Source of the DNA: Longitalea luteola
GTDB taxonomy: Bacteria > Bacteroidota > Bacteroidia > Chitinophagales > Chitinophagaceae
DNA: 64,000 nucleotides
Direction of reading: 5' to 3'
NCBI RefSeq assembly: GCF_017356035.1
Contig: NZ_JAFIQX010000003.1
Coordinates: 620,001 to 684,000, forward strand
Both the position numbers and the translations under genes were made by a program. Of this stretch, positions 16,244 to 24,911 are shown one piece after another (the stretch's first letter is position 1; each line of letters begins with the position of its first letter). Under the pieces are notes generated by a model that worked only from the letters and a program-made list of their open reading frames with translations, was not told where the DNA came from and ran no database searches.

Positions 16244-16596
16244 GAGCAGGGTTTTGATCTGTTTAACCAATATTACCAATTTTTTCTCAAAGAGTGATGC
16301 AGGAGGTTAATATCGGTTAAGAAGTGATTAATTGTAGAAAACACATCAGTGGCAATAGGCAATAGACCAATAGACAAAACACAACAGGTAAAAAGGCATA
16401 AAGGCAAAAGGGGAAATGAGCAATAAAGATCAGGTGGCAAAAAACAGTTATCAGGTCAGATTTCGTAAGCTATTCACCATTCACCATTCACCATTCACCA
16501 TTCACCATTCACCATGTTAATTTTGGTAACAAACTGATTAAAACAAGCTATCCTATACTAACTGCTTCATAATACCTTTATTAAAAATTAATACGA
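16244..16596. other. 353-bp divergent control region, AraC/DapA-family
   Basis: The left part (about 16340-16420) holds degenerate CAATAGAC-type and AAAGGCA-type heptamers. A clean ATTCACC array is at 16472-16513. The right part is AT-rich, with a TACCTTTA box near 16570 about 20 bp before the aldolase start codon. This region should contain the AraC operator, but no clear pair of direct repeats is visible. Confidence 0.5.
16472..16513. repeat. ATTCACC heptamer array (6 perfect copies)
   Basis: Six exact tandem copies of ATTCACC. It is the least degenerate heptamer array in the window, suggesting recent expansion. Confidence 0.97.
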
Positions 16597-17508
16597 ATGA
16601 GTATATCATGGAAAGGAATATTTCCTGCATTCACAACCAAGTTTACAGCGAACGATACGCTCGATCTGCCGCTGTTTGAAAAAGGATTGCAGTCGCAACT
16701 GGATGCCGGTGTTGATGGTATTGTGCTGGGCGGCAGCCTGGGAGAAGCCAGTACCCTTACAACCGAAGAAAAAGAAACACTGGTAAAGCTGGCCATTGAA
16801 ATTGCTGGTCCGGTACCCGTGGTATTGAACATTGCAGAAGGCGCTACCAAAGAAGCCATCAGGCAGGCGGCTTTGGGTAAAAGCTGGGGCGTTCAGGGAT
16901 TGATGTTATTGCCGCCGATGCGTTATAAGACCGATGCCCGCGAAACGTATACATTTTTCAAAACGGTAGCAGGATCAACCGATCTGCCGATCATGATCTA
17001 TAACAATCCCGTTGATTATAAAACCGAAGTAACACTTGATATTTTTGAACAGCTGATGGAATGTGATAATATCCAGGCGGTGAAAGAATCTACCCGAGAT
17101 GTGTCGAATGTAACTCGGATGATCAGCCGTTTTGGCGATCGCTATAAGATCTTATGTGGGGTAGATACGCTGGCTATGGAAGAATTGGTGATGGGCGCCG
17201 ATGGCTGGGTAGGTGGACTGGTAACGGCTTTCCCGCGAGAAACCGTGGCTGTGTACAGATTGATAAAGGCCGGCATGCTGGAAGAAGCCCGTGCTATTTA
17301 TCGCTGGTTCTTACCGCTGCTGGAGCTGGACATTCATCCCAAGCTGGTGCAGTACATCAAACTGGCCGAAGCACAGGTGGGCTTAGGATCTGAATACGTC
17401 AGAGCGCCCCGTTTGACCCTCGTTGGCGAAGAAAGGGAACGTATTTTAGAGATCATCCGGCAAGGCATTGCTACCCGGCCCGAATTAAAAGCCAATGTAT
17501 TCATTTGA
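16597..17508 (+). CDS. Dihydrodipicolinate synthase (DapA)-family aldolase/lyase
   Basis: A 303-residue class I aldolase of the DapA/NanA superfamily. The barrel shows GIFPAFTTKF near the start, GGSLGEASTLT (phosphate/pyruvate loop), LPIMIYNNPVDYKTEVTL containing the conserved Tyr, and NIQAVKESTRDVSNV with the Schiff-base Lys. The typical NanA motif YNIPxLTG is absent, so N-acetylneuraminate lyase is unlikely. The gene is divergent from an AraC regulator. Similar Bacteroidota genes next to AraC are linked to hydroxyproline degradation (pyrroline-hydroxycarboxylate deaminase), but the partner genes of that pathway are missing here. Substrate unassigned. Confidence 0.88.
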   Translation: MSISWKGIFPAFTTKFTANDTLDLPLFEKGLQSQLDAGVDGIVLGGSLGEASTLTTEEKETLVKLAIEIAGPVPVVLNIAEGATKEAIRQAALGKSWGVQGLMLLPPMRYKTDARETYTFFKTVAGSTDLPIMIYNNPVDYKTEVTLDIFEQLMECDNIQAVKESTRDVSNVTRMISRFGDRYKILCGVDTLAMEELVMGADGWVGGLVTAFPRETVAVYRLIKAGMLEEARAIYRWFLPLLELDIHPKLVQYIKLAEAQVGLGSEYVRAPRLTLVGEERERILEIIRQGIATRPELKANVFI

Positions 17509-17701
17509 AAATGTATCTGATTGATGAGTTATTGAATGAATACCTATTTGGCGCGAAGACAGTAGTGAGGCCAGAAGTTGCGTTTTTGCCGTTTCACTTC
17601 TGCCGTTGGCCGTTTAACGATCGCCGACTTGTCCGCCGGAGCCTTGGCGTAGTCGGATTGCCGATTGCCGATAGTCTTGCCGCTGCATTTCATTAGCTAA
17701 T

Positions 17702-17781
17702 CAGCACATCAGCTAATCAGCACATCAGCTAATCAGCACATCAGCTAATTAGCACATCAGCTAATCAGCACATCAGCAAAT
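17702..17781. repeat. 16-bp tandem array (5 copies) of two octamers
   Basis: Five contiguous copies of CAGCACATCAGCTAAT with single changes in the last two. Each unit consists of two related octamers, CAGCACAT and CAGCTAAT. It ends 23 bp before the DUF885 start codon. There are no spacers of unrelated sequence, so it is not a CRISPR. Confidence 0.95.
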
Positions 17782-17804
17782 TAGCCCATTGACCAACCAC
17801 GCTT

Positions 17805-19517
17805 ATGAGAAAGAAACATATATTAAACCTTGTTGCCTGCCTGTTTACCACCATCGCATGCCTGTCGCAGCAACCGCTTTACCAGCAAACCAGTGAAGTT
17901 AACAACCTGATGGTTCAGTACGATGCCGATCGCGGCAGCCTGAACCGTTTTTATTTTGTAGAAAATGCGCCCGAACGCCGCGAGCGAATGGTTACCGTGG
18001 TGACCCATTATTTGAAGCAGCTACAGCAATTGAATTATGACAAACTGCCCACCGGCAGCAGGGTAGATTATATCCTGTTTAAAAGGAACCTCGATGAACA
18101 GCTGCGACTGCTCGACGTGGAGAAAAAAGAGAATGCCCGGCTGACCAGCTGGTTTCCGTTTGCCGCCGGTATTTATGAAATAGAAAAGATCCGCCGTCGC
18201 GGCGCTCAGCCCGATGCCCGATTATGGGCCACCAGCATGCGAACCATCACTGCCAATATCAACAGCCTGTCAAATTCCCTGGCGAAAGACACCACCATAA
18301 CTATTAACCTCATCCGCCGTGCCCAGGGAACGGTTCGCGGACTGCGGGCTGCGCTGAAATCGGTGAACGAGTTTTATGCAGGATACGATCCTGCTTATAC
18401 CTGGTGGCTGCCTGAACCTTTCAAACAGCTCGACACAGCCCTGGCCGCTTATGCACAGCTTTGGCAACAAAAAGGAAAAGCAGCCCCCGGTGGTAAAGAC
18501 GATGGCAGCGGTATCATCGGTTATCCTATTGGAAAAGAAGAGCTCATCCGTCAATTACAGTTGGAATTTATACCCTACACCCCGGAAGAACTGATCGGCA
18601 TTGCCAACAAGGAATTTGCCTGGTGCGATGCGGAAATGTTGAAAGCATCGCAGGAGATGGGGTTTGGCAAAGACTGGAAAAAAGCGCTTGAAAAAGTAAA
18701 GAATACGTATGTGCCGCCAGGTAAACAACCCGAAACGATTATGAAACTGTACAATGAATCGGTTGCTATTCTGAAAAAGCATGACCTCATTACCATTCCG
18801 CCGGTGGCGGAAGAAACCTGGCGTATGATCATGATGACGCCCGAGCGGCAACTGGTAAATCCCTTTTTTACGGGTGGTGAAGTGTTGAGTATTTCCTATC
18901 CCACCAATACGATGGAAGATGATGATAAAATGATGAGTATGCGCGGCAACAATCCGCATTTCTCCCGGGCCACTGTGCATCATGAACTGATTGCCGGCCA
19001 TCACCTGCAGGGTTTTATGAACAACCGGTATAAAGCATACCGCAATTTCAATACACCATTCTGGATCGAAGGCTGGGCCCTGTATTGGGAAATGATCCTG
19101 TGGGACCAGCATTTTCCTCAATCACCCGAAGATCGTATAGGCATGTTGTTCTGGCGGATGCACCGCTGTGCCCGCATCATTTTCTCCCTGAACTATCATT
19201 TGGGAAAATGGACGCCCCAGCAATGTATCGACTTCCTGGTTGACCGTGTAGGTCATGAACGGGCTAATGCCGAAGGCGAAGTGCGCCGCTCTTTTGTTGG
19301 CTCCTACAGTCCCTTGTACCAGCTGGCCTATATGATCGGTGGCCTGCAATTTTATGCATTGAAAAAAGACCTGGTCGATAGCGGTAAAATGACACTTAAA
19401 CAATACCACGATGCGGTGATGCATGAAAATGCCATGCCGGTGTCAATGGTAAGGGCTATAGTTACGGATCAGCCGCTGCCCGTAGATTATTCCGCGGAAT
19501 GGAAATTTTATAAATAA
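17805..19517 (+). CDS. DUF885-family secreted metallopeptidase-like protein
   Basis: A 570-residue protein with a signal peptide (MRKKHILNLVACLFTTIACLSQ). The C-terminal half carries the zinc motif HHELIAGHHLQGF (near residues 391-403), and FWIEGWALYWEMILW supplies the downstream glutamates, as in DUF885 proteins, which resemble M32-type carboxypeptidases. The long helical N-terminal half is also typical. It probably acts in the periplasm on peptides. It follows the DapA-family gene across a 296-bp gap full of repeats, so co-transcription is uncertain. Family assignment is firm; substrate unknown. Confidence 0.88.
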   Translation: MRKKHILNLVACLFTTIACLSQQPLYQQTSEVNNLMVQYDADRGSLNRFYFVENAPERRERMVTVVTHYLKQLQQLNYDKLPTGSRVDYILFKRNLDEQLRLLDVEKKENARLTSWFPFAAGIYEIEKIRRRGAQPDARLWATSMRTITANINSLSNSLAKDTTITINLIRRAQGTVRGLRAALKSVNEFYAGYDPAYTWWLPEPFKQLDTALAAYAQLWQQKGKAAPGGKDDGSGIIGYPIGKEELIRQLQLEFIPYTPEELIGIANKEFAWCDAEMLKASQEMGFGKDWKKALEKVKNTYVPPGKQPETIMKLYNESVAILKKHDLITIPPVAEETWRMIMMTPERQLVNPFFTGGEVLSISYPTNTMEDDDKMMSMRGNNPHFSRATVHHELIAGHHLQGFMNNRYKAYRNFNTPFWIEGWALYWEMILWDQHFPQSPEDRIGMLFWRMHRCARIIFSLNYHLGKWTPQQCIDFLVDRVGHERANAEGEVRRSFVGSYSPLYQLAYMIGGLQFYALKKDLVDSGKMTLKQYHDAVMHENAMPVSMVRAIVTDQPLPVDYSAEWKFYK

Positions 19518-19518
19518 A

Positions 19519-19595
19519 GGCTCAAGGCTGAAGGCTGAAAGCTGAAGGCTGAAGGCTGAAGGCTGAAGGCAGAAGGCTGAAGGCTGAAGGCTGAA
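19519..19595. repeat. GGCTGAA heptamer array (11 copies)
   Basis: Eleven contiguous heptamers, eight of them exactly GGCTGAA, with variants GGCTCAA, AGCTGAA and GGCAGAA. It begins one base after the DUF885 stop codon. Confidence 0.96.
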
Positions 19596-19639
19596 AGCGG
19601 AGTGTCGTGCCGGCTGATAGCCCTGCAACCTGTATTCCC

Positions 19640-19760
19640 GGCAACCGGCAACCGGCAACCGGCAACCGGCAACCGGCAACCGGTAACCGGTAACTGGTAA
19701 CCGGTAACTGGTAACCGGTAACTTGTATTCCCGGTAACCGGTAACTGGTAACCGGTAACT
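19640..19760. repeat. GGCAACC/GGTAACY heptamer array (16 copies in two blocks)
   Basis: Six GGCAACC units are followed by six GGTAACC/GGTAACT units in strict alternation, then TGTATTCCC, then four more alternating units. TGTATTCCC also precedes the first block, so a compound unit has itself been duplicated. The GGTAACC-GGTAACT pairing forms a 14-bp higher-order repeat. TGAACTT-type heptamers follow up to the GH127 start codon. Confidence 0.96.
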
Positions 19761-19807
19761 ATAAACTTTGAACTTTAAACTATGAACTTTAAACTATTGA
19801 ACCGCAA

Positions 19808-22168
19808 ATGAAAAAGATCATCCTTCCCTTAGTGCTGCTGGTAAGTTTCTGCGCGTATGCGCAAAGTTATGTACCGGAAAGGCGGCAGCCGAAAATGATC
19901 GTTAAGCCGGTTGTTCCCGTGAAGGCATATAGCTTTCACCTGCAGGATGTAACATTACTGGATGGTCCGTTTAAAACGGCAATGGAAGCAGATGTACGTT
20001 ACCTGTCGCTGATAGAACCCGACCGGCTGCTGGCCGATTTTCGTGAACATGCCGGGTTAAAAGCAAAAGGCGCCCGTTATGGGGGATGGGAAAGCTCCGG
20101 ACTGGCAGGACATACCCTTGGCCATTATTTGTCGGCCTGTGCCATGCATTATGCGGTTACAAAAGATAAACGCTTTCTCGACAAAGTAAATTATATAGTA
20201 GATGAACTGGCCGAATGCCAGCCCAAACGTGATGGTTATGTGGGCGCCATTCCCAAAGAAGACAGTGTGTGGGCAGAAGTGAAAAAAGGGAATATCCGCT
20301 CGCGGGGGTTCGACCTCAACGGCGCCTGGTCGCCCTGGTACACCGTACACAAGATCATGGCGGGCTTGCTGGATGCTTATCTGTATTGCGACAATAAAAA
20401 AGCTTTGATTGTAGAGACCGGCATCGCCAAATGGACGGCCAACCTGCTGAAGGACCTGCCCGACAGCTCACTGCAACGGATGCTGTTTTGTGAGTACGGA
20501 GGTATGAACGATGTGCTGGTGAATACATATGCGCTTACTGGCGAAAAACAATACCTCGACCTGTCGTATAAATTCCATGACAAACGGATCCTCGATTCAC
20601 TGGCTATGCAGCTGGATATTCTTCCCGGAAAACACTCCAATACGCAGATCCCAAAAGTGATAGGCTGCATCCGCCGGTACCAGTTAACGGCAAATGCCAA
20701 AGACAAAACCATTGCTGATTTCTTCTGGCAAACGGTGGTGAACTACCATACCTATGCCCCGGGAGGCAACAGCAACTATGAATATTTGGGACAGCCCGGC
20801 AAGCTCAGTGAAACGCTTACCGACAATACCATGGAAACCTGCAATACATACAATATGCTGAAGCTGACACGCCATTTATTCACCTTGCAGCCTTCGGCCA
20901 GCCTGATGGATTATTATGAGCGCGCTCTGTGCAATCACATCCTTTCTTCGCAAAACCCAAGCAATGGCATGATGTGCTATTTTGTACCGCTGCGCATGGG
21001 CACCCAAAAAGAATTCAGCGATTCATTCAATACATTTACCTGTTGTGTGGGCTCGGGCATGGAAAACCATGTGAAGTATGGTGAAAGTATTTATTTCCAG
21101 GGTGAAGATGGCAGCCTGTACGTAAACCTCTTTATTGCCTCCCGCCTGAACTGGAAAGACAAAGGTGTTGTTATCGAGCAGCAGACCCGGTTGCCTGTGG
21201 ATAACCGCGTGCAGTTTACAATCAATGCCACAAAGCCGGTTTCATTTCCCTTGCGCATTCGAAATCCCTACTGGTCGAAACAGCGGGTAGTGGTGGCTGT
21301 TAATGGAAAGGTGCAGTCAGAGACCGCAGCGCCTGATACCAGTGGTTATTTCACGCTTACCCGCACCTGGAAAACGGGTGATGTTGTTGAATTCAGGCCG
21401 GAACTGAGCTTGTACACCCAGTCAATGCCCGACAATCCCAACCGTATAGCCGTGTTATATGGGCCGCTGGTGCTGGCCGGTGTATTTGGCAATAAGGAAC
21501 CTGATCCGGTTACTGGTATTCCCGTGCTGGTTTCAAAAGAAACCGATCCGGCCAAATGGTTCAAACAGGATGATGATCGGCCCCTGGTTTTTCATTCTGT
21601 GAATACCGGGCAGCCGCAGGAGGTTACGCTGATGCCTTTTAACCAGGTGCAGAAAGAATTCTATAGTGTGTACTGGGACCTGTTCACGCCACAGGCCTGG
21701 GCCCAACAGCAGAAAGTATATGAAGAGGAACGAAAAAAGCGACATGAAGTGGAAGCCAAAACCGTTGACCTGCTGCGGCTGGGTGAAATGCAGCCTGAGC
21801 GCGACCATGAATTTGCCGGTGAGAAAGTGAATACAGGAGAAGATCATACCAAAAAGTACCGGGTGGCTTATCCCGGTGGCCATTTCTCTTTTCAATTGAA
21901 AGTTGATCCGTCGGCTGCCAACAGCCTGCTGTGTACCTATTGGGGTATGGATAACCGGGGCAGAAAGTTTGACATTTTAGTGAATGGTGTAAAGGTTGCT
22001 ACAGAAGATCTGAATAAATACAAGGCCAGTAAATTCTATGAGATTGTATATCCCATTCCCGTTGATCTTACGAGAGGAAAAGACAAAGTGATGGTAAGCT
22101 TTAAACCGGCGCCCGATAATATGGTTGGACCGGTTTATGGCGAAGTGAGAATGATGAGGAGAGAATAG
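19808..22168 (+). CDS. GH127 beta-L-arabinofuranosidase-like glycoside hydrolase
   Basis: A 786-residue secreted protein of the DUF1680/GH127 family, which releases beta-L-arabinofuranose from plant hydroxyproline-rich glycans. The signal peptide is MKKIILPLVLLVSFCAYAQ. The (alpha/alpha)6 barrel is seen in GGWESSGLAGHTLGHYLSA, YVGAIPKED and SPWYTVHKIMAGLLDAY. The catalytic region has TMETCNTYNMLKLTRHLF and the Cys motif NTFTCCVGSGMENHVKYGESIYF. Beta domains follow from about residue 500. It has its own terminator and is probably transcribed alone or with the DUF885 gene. If the DapA-like gene acts on hydroxyproline products, the neighbourhood would suit extensin-type glycoprotein use; that link is speculative. 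Confidence 0.92.
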   Translation: MKKIILPLVLLVSFCAYAQSYVPERRQPKMIVKPVVPVKAYSFHLQDVTLLDGPFKTAMEADVRYLSLIEPDRLLADFREHAGLKAKGARYGGWESSGLAGHTLGHYLSACAMHYAVTKDKRFLDKVNYIVDELAECQPKRDGYVGAIPKEDSVWAEVKKGNIRSRGFDLNGAWSPWYTVHKIMAGLLDAYLYCDNKKALIVETGIAKWTANLLKDLPDSSLQRMLFCEYGGMNDVLVNTYALTGEKQYLDLSYKFHDKRILDSLAMQLDILPGKHSNTQIPKVIGCIRRYQLTANAKDKTIADFFWQTVVNYHTYAPGGNSNYEYLGQPGKLSETLTDNTMETCNTYNMLKLTRHLFTLQPSASLMDYYERALCNHILSSQNPSNGMMCYFVPLRMGTQKEFSDSFNTFTCCVGSGMENHVKYGESIYFQGEDGSLYVNLFIASRLNWKDKGVVIEQQTRLPVDNRVQFTINATKPVSFPLRIRNPYWSKQRVVVAVNGKVQSETAAPDTSGYFTLTRTWKTGDVVEFRPELSLYTQSMPDNPNRIAVLYGPLVLAGVFGNKEPDPVTGIPVLVSKETDPAKWFKQDDDRPLVFHSVNTGQPQEVTLMPFNQVQKEFYSVYWDLFTPQAWAQQQKVYEEERKKRHEVEAKTVDLLRLGEMQPERDHEFAGEKVNTGEDHTKKYRVAYPGGHFSFQLKVDPSAANSLLCTYWGMDNRGRKFDILVNGVKVATEDLNKYKASKFYEIVYPIPVDLTRGKDKVMVSFKPAPDNMVGPVYGEVRMMRRE

Positions 22169-22200
22169 ATCTGGATATTAAATAACAAGCGATCACCAAG

Positions 22201-22227
22201 GCTCTACTGTGCAGTAGAGCTTTTTTG
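22201..22227 (+). terminator. Rho-independent terminator after GH127
   Basis: GCTCTACT / AGTAGAGC with a GTGC loop, followed by TTTTTT. It lies 32 bp after the GH127 stop. Confidence 0.92.
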
Positions 22228-22845
22228 TTATGTTAATGAAGACCAGCTGCGGAGCATTTTGTGGTTTTTTTGCACGGCTTAACTATTAACCATGTTAGGG
22301 CAAAAATATAAACGTCTTACAATTAAGATTTTAGCGAGCCTTGCCACAGATTACTATCCGGGCATGGGATTTTATTTCTTCCAACTAAATGCGCAAAGCA
22401 GGTCAATAAGTGAAGTGTGAAAACAACGGTAAGTGTAAATTAGTAAGGCGTTCATGGGATAAAAACCAACTTTTGATCGTTTAAGACCATCATTGCAAAA
22501 TAGGTGATAATATCTTTAGCAGGTTGATGGGATAACACAAATACCTCCGGCAACGTTGCCGGCAAAAAATGGCAGGGTGCTACAGTTGATATGAAACAAA
22601 TGCAGCCAGAGACGGGTTGTTGCAGCAAGGGATTTGATAATATACGTGTTCAATGTCCCTGCATGTAAAAAATATCACTTTAGTTCTTATCTTCGACGCC
22701 TGTTTAAACAATAGATTTCGGTTAATGGCAAACGGAATATTATTATCGTACTTCACACAATAAACTAATATATAGTACGGTTAATGGCCTGTTGGTTTTG
22801 ATATATAGTAAAAGCATCTTTTTAAACTACTTATTTTTTTATTGA
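22228..22845. other. 618-bp intergenic region upstream of the SET-domain gene
   Basis: AT-rich, without heptamer arrays, unlike most gaps here. A perfect 16-bp palindrome CCGGCAACGTTGCCGG is at 22547-22562, followed by CAAAAAAT. A 25-codon Cys-rich frame starts at 22591 (MKQMQPETGCCSKGF..., ending CPCM at 22668); it may be chance. The last 100 bp are rich in TATA-like runs but lack a convincing TAnnTTTG box. Confidence 0.45.
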
Positions 22846-23469
22846 ATGGCATTCCTGGAGAAACAGTTGTACGTTAAAAAATCGACCTTACCCAACGCTG
22901 GAAAAGGATTATTTACCAAAAAATTTATTCCTAAAGGAACCCGTATTGTAGAATACAAAGGCCGCACAAGAACCTGGAAAGAAGTGCAGGCCGATGATCA
23001 GGAGAGTCCTTATATCTATTACGTAACACGCAACTTTGTCATCGATGCTTTGAATGATAAGAAAGCCATGGCCCGGTATGCCAACGACGCGCGGGGATTG
23101 GAACGGGTTAAGAACATTAATAATAACGCTGAGTATGTAGAAGATGGTACCCGGGTGTTTATTGAAGCGACCAAAGATATTCCCGCCGGCGGTGAGATCT
23201 TTGTAAGTTATGGCCCGGAATACTGGCAGGTGATCCGCCATAATATGCGGATCGATGAAAAAGAGAAAAAGAAATTGCTGTCCAATGGAACCAAGGTAAA
23301 TGGCAAGGCGTCAAAAGTGAATGGTAAAAAGGTGAATGGAAAGAATGGCCATGCTACCAGGGTAAACGGTAAAAAAGTGAACGGTAAGTCGGTAAAAGTA
23401 AATGGAAAAGCAGCGAAGGCTAATGGAGTTGCCGGTGTAAAGGTGAAGGGAAAGAAATTAGTAAAGTAA
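22846..23469 (+). CDS. SET-domain protein with lysine-rich VNGK-repeat tail
   Basis: A 207-residue protein. Residues 4-128 form a SET domain: NAGKGLFTKKFIPKGTRIVEYKG, a central variant of the cofactor-binding motif (ARYANDARG... NNNAEY, residues 76-97), FIEATKDIPAGGEIFVSYG and a post-SET-like EYW. SET enzymes transfer methyl groups from S-adenosylmethionine to lysines of proteins. From about 140 the chain is highly basic, with six VNGK units, likely disordered and able to bind DNA or RNA. No signal peptide, so cytoplasmic. It is transcribed alone and followed by a terminator. Methyltransferase activity is inferred; the target could be a ribosomal or histone-like protein. Confidence 0.88.
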   Translation: MAFLEKQLYVKKSTLPNAGKGLFTKKFIPKGTRIVEYKGRTRTWKEVQADDQESPYIYYVTRNFVIDALNDKKAMARYANDARGLERVKNINNNAEYVEDGTRVFIEATKDIPAGGEIFVSYGPEYWQVIRHNMRIDEKEKKKLLSNGTKVNGKASKVNGKKVNGKNGHATRVNGKKVNGKSVKVNGKAAKANGVAGVKVKGKKLVK

Positions 23470-23510
23470 TGTGCTGACGAGTTCAGCTATTGAATACAAG
23501 AGAAATGCAT

Positions 23511-23549
23511 TGCCACGGTATTTAACCTAAACCGTGGCATTGTTGTTTT
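23511..23549 (+). terminator. Terminator after SET gene
   Basis: TGCCACGGT at 23511-23519 pairs with ACCGTGGCA at 23531-23539 across an 11-nt loop, followed by TTGTTGTTTT. It sits between converging genes. Confidence 0.82.
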
Positions 23550-23587
23550 CAGCCGGTAACCATATAACTGGTGACGGGTACCTGCCC

Positions 23588-24373
23588 TTAGCCCATCAAT
23601 TTCTCTATAAACAGGTTGATCACTTCAACGAGGATGAGAATGATAATGATCCATTCCAGCGCCATGCTCTTGCGGTATTGAAGCAGGTCTTTGAACAGGT
23701 CGAGGTTCTCTTTTACTATATCCAGCCCCTCGCGGATGGTTTTGAACCGCGCCTGCAGATCGAAGGTCCTTTTAAGGCCAATGTCTAACCGGTTGAGGTC
23801 CTCGTCTTCCCACGTTTCTTCCGGCGAATCAAAAATATACAGGTTAACCTCGATACGGTTCTTCAGATTCAATGTGCGGCCAATGTATTTTTTAAGATTG
23901 GCGCCCGACAGGTCCAGCCGGCCCTTTCGTTCCAGTTGCTGGGTATGAAAGGTGGTTTCTTCCAGCAGCAGGTTGGTTTGGTGACTAAAATGATCAAGGG
24001 CTACAGATTGGGAAACGTTGAGCATGATCAGCCGGAGGCTGTCGGTAGAGGCTTTTTCAATTTCAAGTTTATTGAACCCGAATTTATTGCGGCCGGCATT
24101 TACCTCAATGTCGAATTCATCACTGATATGCTGGTCGAACGGGTTCTTGCAATAAGGGGTTATGGCCTGAATGAAGCCCATGATCTCCACCTCATTGTAA
24201 CCGAGAAAACTAACAATGCCGTATTTGAATATATAGGCAAATTTTTTTTCCTGCGTTTTCACCCGGTAAAACAGCTCGTCAGAATCGCCATGTAACAATT
24301 CAGCCTTGAATACAGTTTTAAATTGCTTAATATCAATGCTGTCGGCGATCTGTAATGACATTACTTTAAGCAT
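23588..24373 (-). CDS. RMD1/DUF155-family membrane-anchored protein
   Basis: A 261-residue protein of the RMD1/Sif2 (DUF155) family, best known from yeast and from human RMND1, where it supports mitochondrial translation. Visible features are FKYGIVSFLGYNEVEI near residue 50, the helix MLNVSQSVALDHFSHQTNLLLEET, DLSGANLKKYIGRTLNLKNRIEVNLYIFDSPEETWED (160-190), and the C-terminal membrane anchor MALEWIIIILILVEVINLF. This order and the ending LEWIIIILI are typical. The bulk of the protein is probably cytoplasmic. It faces the SET gene with a shared gap. The bacterial role is unknown. Confidence 0.88.
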   Translation of the reverse strand: MLKVMSLQIADSIDIKQFKTVFKAELLHGDSDELFYRVKTQEKKFAYIFKYGIVSFLGYNEVEIMGFIQAITPYCKNPFDQHISDEFDIEVNAGRNKFGFNKLEIEKASTDSLRLIMLNVSQSVALDHFSHQTNLLLEETTFHTQQLERKGRLDLSGANLKKYIGRTLNLKNRIEVNLYIFDSPEETWEDEDLNRLDIGLKRTFDLQARFKTIREGLDIVKENLDLFKDLLQYRKSMALEWIIIILILVEVINLFIEKLMG

Positions 24374-24518
24374 ACCTTAAAGTTACGAAATGCCAAACGC
24401 TTGCCCTAAACGGCTGATGTAAATCGTATTAAGTTTCATTTAAAACAGGGCAGGTGTGTCCTCCGCCATTCGGTATTATCGGTGGCGGATGGCACACCTG
24501 GCCATAAGCATACCCTGG

Positions 24519-24896
24519 TTATAACTGATGTAATTGTACCAGGTTTCCGCAGGTATCGTCGAACACCGCTTCCGTTCCCCAGTCGGTTTGTGTAGGCGCT
24601 TTAGTAAATATCACCCCTTTGTTTTTGAGGCGTTCGTATTCCTCTTCGAGGTTATCCACGCTGAAAATGATCACCGGGATGTTGGCATCGAACAGGGCTT
24701 TCTGATAGGTAGAGGCAATGGGATTGCTGTTGGGTTCCAGCAGCAGCCCTGTACCATTGGGTTCTTCAGGTGAAGCAACAATGGCCAGGTAGCCTTCTGG
24801 TAAATAATACCTTTGAACAAATCCCAGTACTTCTGTATAAAAGGTGTATGCCCTTAATGGATCGTGTACATAAATACTTGTGAGTCTGATTTTCAT
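24519..24896 (-). CDS. VOC (glyoxalase/bleomycin-resistance-like) protein
   Basis: A 125-residue vicinal-oxygen-chelate protein with two beta-alpha-beta-beta-beta modules. The first begins MKIRLTSIYVHDPLRAYTFYTEVLGF; the second has IPVIIFSVDNLEEEYERLKNKGVIF. The end GTEAVFDDTCGNLVQLHQL holds the usual metal-ligand region. Members range from glyoxalases to antibiotic-binding proteins, and no substrate can be named. It lies 15 bp downstream of the DUF4199 gene on the same strand, so the two are very likely co-transcribed. Confidence 0.88.
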   Translation of the reverse strand: MKIRLTSIYVHDPLRAYTFYTEVLGFVQRYYLPEGYLAIVASPEEPNGTGLLLEPNSNPIASTYQKALFDANIPVIIFSVDNLEEEYERLKNKGVIFTKAPTQTDWGTEAVFDDTCGNLVQLHQL

Positions 24897-24911
24897 ACTT
24901 TCCTGTTTTAA

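Noticed and set aside
16597-17508. Assigning the DapA-family gene as N-acetylneuraminate lyase (nanA) to complete a sialic acid pathway
   Set aside because: The NanA motif YNIPxLTG is replaced by YNNPVDYKTEV, and the gene is 10-30 kb from the amino-sugar locus under a different regulator.
17511-17696. Short frame after the DapA-family gene (MYLIDELLNEYLFG...)
   Set aside because: Its second half is encoded by repetitive intergenic sequence and it lacks any family resemblance.
17702-17781. Possible CRISPR array
   Set aside because: The 16-bp units are contiguous with no spacers and no cas genes are present. The same holds for 4511-4584.
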